From Oscillospiraceae bacterium (GTDB lineage: Bacteria; Bacillota; Clostridia; Oscillospirales; Ruminococcaceae), in contig CAAGCE010000119.1 in assembly GCA_900768245.1 (NCBI GenBank), positions 1 to 17,198 on the forward strand: DNA of 17,198 nucleotides, given 5' to 3'. The position numbers were made by a program, and so were the translations under genes. Below are positions 13,996-17,198 of this stretch, piece after piece. How positions within the stretch are numbered: the first letter of the stretch is position 1; the number at the start of each line of letters is the position of its first letter. The notes below the pieces were generated by a model, which ran no database searches, had not been told where the DNA came from, and saw only the letters and a list, made by a program, of their open reading frames with translations.

Positions 13996-14023
13996 TAGTT
14001 TTTTAAATATTTTGTACTCAATG
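13978..14023. promoter_or_regulatory. Palindromic operator overlapping the accessory promoter
   Basis: CATTGAGTACAAA at 13978-13990 and TTTGTACTCAATG at 14011-14023 are perfect 13 bp inverted repeats, 20 bp apart. Each half contains a smaller dyad of the form ACTCA-A-TGAGT (14017-14027 perfect, 13976-13986 with one change). One arm fills the promoter spacer and touches the -35, the other sits just upstream. This is classic geometry for a repressor that blocks RNA polymerase, possibly cooperatively. Confidence 0.8.
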
Positions 14024-14030
14024 AGTGTTA

Positions 14031-14236
14031 TTCTATGTTTTGCACAAAAACAAAGTATTAAATTGTGCAAAATAGAGAAAATATAAAAATAGATGATTTT
14101 GAGCAGTTTTAAGGCTAAAAGCGGAATTTTTGACTTTTGAGAATATTTTTTTTGGCACCCATCTGGCACCCATCTGCTCATTATTTTAGTTGCATTTAAT
14201 GATTTTTGTTGCATTTTGCATTGTGGAAAGCAAGAC
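14031..14236. other. AT-rich intergenic region without a gene
   Basis: Together with the leader of the operon this makes a gap of nearly 390 bp between 13899 and the tRNA. No convincing gene is seen. It holds an 11 bp tandem duplication GGCACCCATCT at 14154-14164 and 14165-14175, and two TTGCATTT copies near 14190-14215. Read on the minus strand the duplication gives MGARWVP-like codons, the sort of string seen at some integrase C-termini. An in-frame stop lies just upstream and no integrase body follows. Confidence 0.5.
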
Positions 14237-14278
14237 AAAAAAACAGCCGCAAACAACGTATCTACGCTGTTTACGGCT
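14237..14278 (-). terminator. Terminator of the tRNA-Pro gene
   Basis: On the minus strand a 15 bp stem (AGCCGTAAACAGCGT against ACGTTGTTTGCGGCT, two wobble pairs) with a 4 nt loop is followed by GTTTTTTTG. It begins 9 nt after the encoded CCA end. Confidence 0.9.
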
Positions 14279-14287
14279 TATTTTATC

Positions 14288-14364
14288 TGGTCGAGGTGAC
14301 GGGACTCGAACCCACGGCCTCTGCGTCCCGAACGCAGCGCTCTACCAAACTGAGCCACACCTCG
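14288..14364 (-). tRNA. tRNA-Pro (anticodon CGG)
   Basis: A 77 nt cloverleaf including an encoded CCA (14290-14288). The acceptor stem is CGAGGTG/CACCTCG with A73 and the C1-G72 pair typical of bacterial tRNA-Pro. The D arm is GCTCAGTTTGGTAGAGC, the anticodon stem CTGCG/CGCAG with loop TTCGGGA (anticodon CGG), and the T loop TTCGAGT. It reads CCG proline codons. It has its own promoter upstream and terminator downstream. Its 3' end points toward the phage-like island, a frequent integration setting, but the intact terminator lies between them and no second copy of the tRNA end was found in the window. Confidence 0.95.
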
Positions 14365-14403
14365 AAATTTCAGCGTTATCATAATCACCGATAACACTAA
14401 AAT

Positions 14404-14432
14404 ATTATACAACATTTTTTTGCGGTTGTAAA
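14404..14432 (-). promoter_or_regulatory. Promoter of tRNA-Pro
   Basis: On the minus strand TTTACA (14432-14427), 17 bp spacer, TATAAT (14409-14404). A small stem (GTGTTATC at 14397-14390 with GATAACGC at 14380-14373) lies between promoter and tRNA and may be part of the 5' leader removed by RNase P processing. Confidence 0.8.
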
Positions 14433-14466
14433 GTGTTTTTTCAAAAAAAGTTGCAGTTTTTTAAAA

Positions 14467-15438
14467 TTATTCCTCACTGTTGTCAGTTTCTTCGCTGACT
14501 GCTTCATTTTCGGCAGTGTTTTCGCTGCCAAAATGTGCTGCACATTCCGATACATACTGCGCTGCAAGATAAATTCGTGAGGTCGGACGTTCAAGCAGCT
14601 CTGCTGATGTATCGTCAAGTATGATGACCTTACCGCTTTTTACGGCTGAAAGGTCGGAAAGCTCCTCGGGAAGATCGTCCGTATCCATTGACGGCGGCAG
14701 TATCAGACAGTCAGGGTCAAGCTCGGCGAGCTCTTCTGCGGTGATAGTGTTATCTGTTCTGTCGGCAGCCGCATTTGTTCCCATATGTGAGAAAAAGTCG
14801 CCCGCAAAGGTGGAATCGGACGCTATGGCAAGGTCGGGGGAGAGTATATAAACATAGCTGCCAAGCAGATCCTTATCAGTTTCAAACTCTTTTTCAAGCG
14901 GTTCAAAAATACTGTTCAGAACGCTTTCTTCCTCTGCCGAAGCACCGTTAAAAACACGGTATATATCGCTGTAAAGTTCGTATAGTCCGCTTACAGATGA
15001 CGGAGCAGGTATAATAAGCACCCTTGTTCCCGATGCTTCGATAGCGGTTATGTCCTTTTTTGCAATAGGACTTTGTGAGATAAGAAGCTGCGGTGCTTTT
15101 TCGATTATAGCGTCAACATCGGGATATGCTGCCGAGCCCAGTGTGTCAAGGCTTGTTATGCTTTCGGGATAGGTGCAGTAGCTGCTCCTTCCGATAAGCT
15201 TATCGGAAAAGCCAAGCTCCGCAGCTATTTCTGTCACGGCAGGGGACAGCGACGCAGCGTTTTCGGGTGTGCTGTTAAAAACAAGAGAACCTATTGTAAC
15301 GGGATAGTTTTTTTCTTCTTCTTCCGTAACGGCTGTTGCATCAACAGGAACGGACTCATCTATCTGTGTGCAGCCGCAAAGCAGCATAAAAACAGCCAAT
15401 GCAGCCGCAGCTATATGTAAATTTCTATAATAATTCAA
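14467..15438 (-). CDS. BtuF-like ABC transporter substrate-binding lipoprotein
   Basis: About 323 aa from TTG 15438, which has GGGAG at 15451-15447 at an 8 nt spacing. The ATG at 15453 lies inside that site and has no ribosome site of its own. Residues 1-23 are a lipoprotein signal with lipobox L-C-G-C23. The mature part has the helical-backbone metal-receptor pattern (periplasmic binding family of BtuF/FhuD): ENAASLSPAVTEIAAELGFSDKLIG, YPDVDAIIEKAPQLLI, TRVLIIPAPSS, and a second lobe with SDSTFAGDFFSHMG and AELDPDCLILPPSMD. Such proteins deliver cobalamin, haem or ferric siderophores to a membrane permease. No permease or ATPase is seen nearby, so the ligand is open. The protein ends in an acidic E/T-rich tail. 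The gene is downstream of a long hairpin element that probably lies in its leader. Confidence 0.82.
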   Translation of the reverse strand: MNYYRNLHIAAAALAVFMLLCGCTQIDESVPVDATAVTEEEEKNYPVTIGSLVFNSTPENAASLSPAVTEIAAELGFSDKLIGRSSYCTYPESITSLDTLGSAAYPDVDAIIEKAPQLLISQSPIAKKDITAIEASGTRVLIIPAPSSVSGLYELYSDIYRVFNGASAEEESVLNSIFEPLEKEFETDKDLLGSYVYILSPDLAIASDSTFAGDFFSHMGTNAAADRTDNTITAEELAELDPDCLILPPSMDTDDLPEELSDLSAVKSGKVIILDDTSAELLERPTSRIYLAAQYVSECAAHFGSENTAENEAVSEETDNSEE

Positions 15439-15459
15439 AATAATTACTCCCATAAAAAA

Positions 15460-15656
15460 ATGACAGCACCAGGGTTTTTATACTAATAACCATTTGTTCT
15501 ATGGATAAAGACGGTGGATAGAATACGTCCAATCAAAGAAAACAACCGCAGACAGGCTGCCGCCTTTCAAGGGAGTTTGATGCAGAGTGGGCGTATTATA
15601 GCCGCCGTATTTTATCCATAGGTTAAATGGTTATTAGTATTACAAGGCACTGTCAT
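15460..15656. repeat. 197 bp long-stem inverted-repeat element (MITE-like or structured leader)
   Basis: The left arm (15460-15530) matches the reverse complement of the right arm (15590-15656) over about 70 bp. Shared blocks are ATGACAG, TACTAATAACCATTT, CTATGGATAAA, ACGG-GG and AATACG-CC. The central 60 bp contains a GCCGCC/GGCGGC-like core and a conserved-looking CAAACTCCCTTGAAAG segment (minus strand). The ends ATGACAG/CTGTCAT form terminal inverted repeats; no clear target duplication is visible. No coding capacity. It lies between two minus-strand lipoprotein genes. Confidence 0.75.
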
Positions 15657-15657
15657 A

Positions 15658-15686
15658 ATTATAGCACATAATTTATCGTTCTACAA
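15658..15686 (-). promoter_or_regulatory. Possible promoter for the BtuF-like gene
   Basis: On the minus strand TATAAT (15663-15658), preceded by TG one base away (extended -10), has a weak TTGTAG at 15686-15681 with a 17 bp spacer. Transcription would begin within the right arm of the hairpin element and put the whole element into the leader RNA. Confidence 0.5.
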
Positions 15687-15700
15687 TAGGAAAGTAAAAA

Positions 15701-16951
15701 TCAGTCGTAAATTGTGACCCTCATCAGACCGTTATAGGTTTTGAAATAAAGAATATTATCACTGTCAAAGCATACGGGGCTGTTATAAACATTATTGTTC
15801 AGTTCGGGTACTTTGGCAATAGCGGTCACTTCACCTGTAGTTTTATCGTATTTTTTTATGTATGCAGGCTCTGTGGAATTAAATCTGTAAAAATCAAAGC
15901 CATACAGGAAGTCAGCACTTGGCGGCATTGAAAAATAAATATACCCTATTTCTTCCACTACATCTGTAATATCAAAAAGCTTGCTTGATCCAAGATCTTC
16001 TGTATCTGTTGTGTATACAGCGGTAGGAAATCCGTCCCATGCACTTGCTTCGGAGTAGATGTTTACGCCGTCAGTACCAAAAGGAATGAGATTTTTGGAA
16101 TCTGCGACAGGACGGTTTTCGCCCGTTTTAAAATCGTATACGCCAAATCCCGGCAGAGATTCATAGCCGAATGTATCATATACAAAAGCATCGTCGTTTA
16201 TCGTAAATGCATATCTTTGCGAGTGGGTATAGAAACCGTATTCATCATCATCTTTTTGGAAGCCGGGAACGATAACGCTGCCTGTGTCGGCATCAATAAT
16301 ATTTACATTGTCAGCGGCTATTTTATGGCTGCCTACGCTGATATACACATCTGAATTTGAGTAGTCCGCTGTTGTTTCTATGGACATATCATCATAAATC
16401 GTGGTCAGCGTATAAGACGGACCGTATGCTTCTTCTTCACTGAGCTGTACCCAGTCGTATGTAATGATCTTTGCAAGTGTGCTGCCGCTGCTGAGGAACA
16501 GTGCTCTGTCATAATATTTTCCCGGGATCTCAACGCTGCCGATACAGCTCATATCATTGACGTTTACCTTTGCAAAAACAAGCTTCTCCTCAATATCTTC
16601 CGCATCGAAGCTTGTGGTATCAATAATAATGCAGGCAGTGCCGTTATCCATAAGTTTGAGATCACTTATTCCCACGCTGCCGTCAAAATCATCGGATATG
16701 ATGCCTGTTAAGTCAAATGTTTCGACCGATGCGGTCATTTCCGCTATGTCGGACGCTGATTCTTCCGTTTCTGCAACGCTTTCCGAGGTTTCGGCTTCGG
16801 ACGCAGTTGTTTCGGCAGTTGTTTCAGCCTTGATTTCGCTTACGGAAGAAACACTTTCCGCTGAAGATGTAACATCAGCATTATCGGAGGTATTTCCGCA
16901 GGCGGTAAGCATAAGGCAGGCAATAGCTGCAATAATAACCTTATTTTTCAT
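15701..16951 (-). CDS. Predicted beta-rich (propeller-like) surface lipoprotein, unknown function
   Basis: About 416 aa from ATG 16951, preceded by AAAGGGTGA; a GTG at 16960 lies inside that site. Residues 1-18 form a lipoprotein signal with lipobox L-T-A-C18. A long Ser/Thr/Ala/Glu linker follows (about 19-70; repeated SVSE, TTAE, SESVAE strings), suited to spanning the wall. The rest (about 75-416) is beta-rich with recurring aromatic and Asp/Gly turns (FGVYDFKTGENRPV, YIKKYDKTTGEVTAIAKV, VCFDSDNILYFKTYNGLMRV), the look of a WD40/beta-propeller-type or DUF5050-like repeat protein. No catalytic residues are evident. The genes before and after are separate transcription units: it has its own strong promoter. 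It is probably a host gene involved in sensing or binding at the cell surface. Confidence 0.75.
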   Translation of the reverse strand: MKNKVIIAAIACLMLTACGNTSDNADVTSSAESVSSVSEIKAETTAETTASEAETSESVAETEESASDIAEMTASVETFDLTGIISDDFDGSVGISDLKLMDNGTACIIIDTTSFDAEDIEEKLVFAKVNVNDMSCIGSVEIPGKYYDRALFLSSGSTLAKIITYDWVQLSEEEAYGPSYTLTTIYDDMSIETTADYSNSDVYISVGSHKIAADNVNIIDADTGSVIVPGFQKDDDEYGFYTHSQRYAFTINDDAFVYDTFGYESLPGFGVYDFKTGENRPVADSKNLIPFGTDGVNIYSEASAWDGFPTAVYTTDTEDLGSSKLFDITDVVEEIGYIYFSMPPSADFLYGFDFYRFNSTEPAYIKKYDKTTGEVTAIAKVPELNNNVYNSPVCFDSDNILYFKTYNGLMRVTIYD

Positions 16952-16976
16952 ATGTGTCACCCTTTGTTTTTTATTT

Positions 16977-17006
16977 ATTATAGCTGTTTACACATATCAA
17001 AGTCAA
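16977..17006 (-). promoter_or_regulatory. Promoter of the propeller-like lipoprotein gene
   Basis: On the minus strand TTGACT (17006-17001), 18 bp spacer, TATAAT (16982-16977), about 25 nt before the start codon region. The -35 context CTATTGACTTTG is identical to that of the phage accessory promoter at 13967-13995. Confidence 0.8.
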
Positions 17007-17084
17007 TAGAAAAGACAAATCGTAACTTTATTGTAATAAATTAGATATGGTGTTGCGGTAATAAAGTACGCAGGGCATTAAGGA

Positions 17085-17198
17085 AGCACTGATTAAATCG
17101 CGTCTAACGACTTGGCACACATCTTGCTTGCAGATTTTCCGTCATCTTGCACGAAAACTCCTTGAAATACGCAAGTATTCCTGCGTCGCTTTCGTACA
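17085..17198. repeat. Left part of a palindromic repeat cut by the window edge
   Basis: TGCACGAAAA (17148-17157) faces CTTTCGTACA (17189-17198), and an inner perfect hairpin AATAC-GCAA-GTATT sits at 17166-17179. The run before it (AAGGAAGCACTGATTAAATC from about 17080) has the look of the end of a dispersed element. No gene is seen between 17007 and the end. Confidence 0.4.

Noticed and set aside
13963..14256. 97-codon minus-strand frame containing RWVPDGCQKK
   Set aside because: It runs through the operator, promoter and the tRNA terminator, is AT-rich, and has no ribosome site. At most a short stretch could be an integrase scar.
14190..14394. Open reading frames across the tRNA on the plus strand (VTGLEPTASASRTQ-type peptide)
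   Set aside because: This is the familiar antisense translation of a tRNA gene; the cloverleaf on the minus strand explains the sequence.
15460..15656. Cobalamin riboswitch upstream of the BtuF-like gene
   Set aside because: The position would suit it, but no B12-box-like conserved core was found; long matching arms with terminal inverted repeats fit a MITE-like element better.
16557..17009. Plus-strand frame opposite the lipoprotein gene with a hydrophobic end
   Set aside because: It mirrors the Ser/Thr/Ala-rich linker and signal peptide of the minus-strand gene; the opposite strand has the promoter, ribosome site and lipobox.

Overview
The window looks like a piece of chromosome from a Gram-positive gut or rumen bacterium, most likely a Ruminococcus-type member of the Oscillospiraceae. 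The clues are strong AGGAGG-type ribosome binding sites, a tRNA with an encoded CCA end, lipobox lipoproteins, a secreted protein with choline-binding-type repeats and a Firmicute-style siphovirus gene set. The genus is an inference from gene style; no species marker is present.

Layout. Positions 16-1107 hold a host secreted cell-wall-binding protein with its own terminator. Positions 1398-12428 hold a compact plus-strand phage late operon: small and large terminase, portal, scaffold, major capsid protein, three head-tail connector-type proteins, distal tail protein (Dit), Gp37-like baseplate protein, receptor-binding protein with an Ig-like end, three small tail/lysis-associated ORFs, GH25 lysozyme and holin, closed by a bidirectional terminator. 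Positions 12500-13899 hold four small minus-strand genes: a 67-71 aa protein, an HTH protein, a zinc-finger protein and a 96 aa protein. They lie behind a strong promoter at 13967-13995 that overlaps a palindromic operator. A tRNA-Pro(CGG) gene with promoter and terminator follows. Two minus-strand host lipoproteins come next, a BtuF-like metal-complex binding protein and a predicted beta-rich (propeller-like) lipoprotein. They are separated by a roughly 197 bp long-stem inverted-repeat element.

How it fits together. The phage block can in principle build a DNA-filled head (TerS/TerL/portal/scaffold/capsid), close it, attach an adhesion device (Dit, Gp37-like, receptor-binding protein) and lyse the cell (holin/lysozyme). 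It has no recognisable integrase, replication gene, major tail tube protein, tail chaperones or tape-measure protein. The terminator-like protein runs directly into Dit with a tight, translationally coupled overlap. That makes this either a long-settled, streamlined particle-forming element (gene-transfer-agent-like or satellite-like) or a cleanly trimmed prophage remnant. Intergenic repeats around the terminase genes and an ATT initiation codon for terL also point to long residence and possibly reduced expression.

The most interesting points are the tube-less head-plus-baseplate gene order, the non-canonical terL start, the terS ribosome-site hairpin, the inverted repeat pair bracketing the terminase genes, the operator-controlled accessory operon with an internal attenuator-like terminator, and the long hairpin likely to sit in the 5' leader of the BtuF-like gene.
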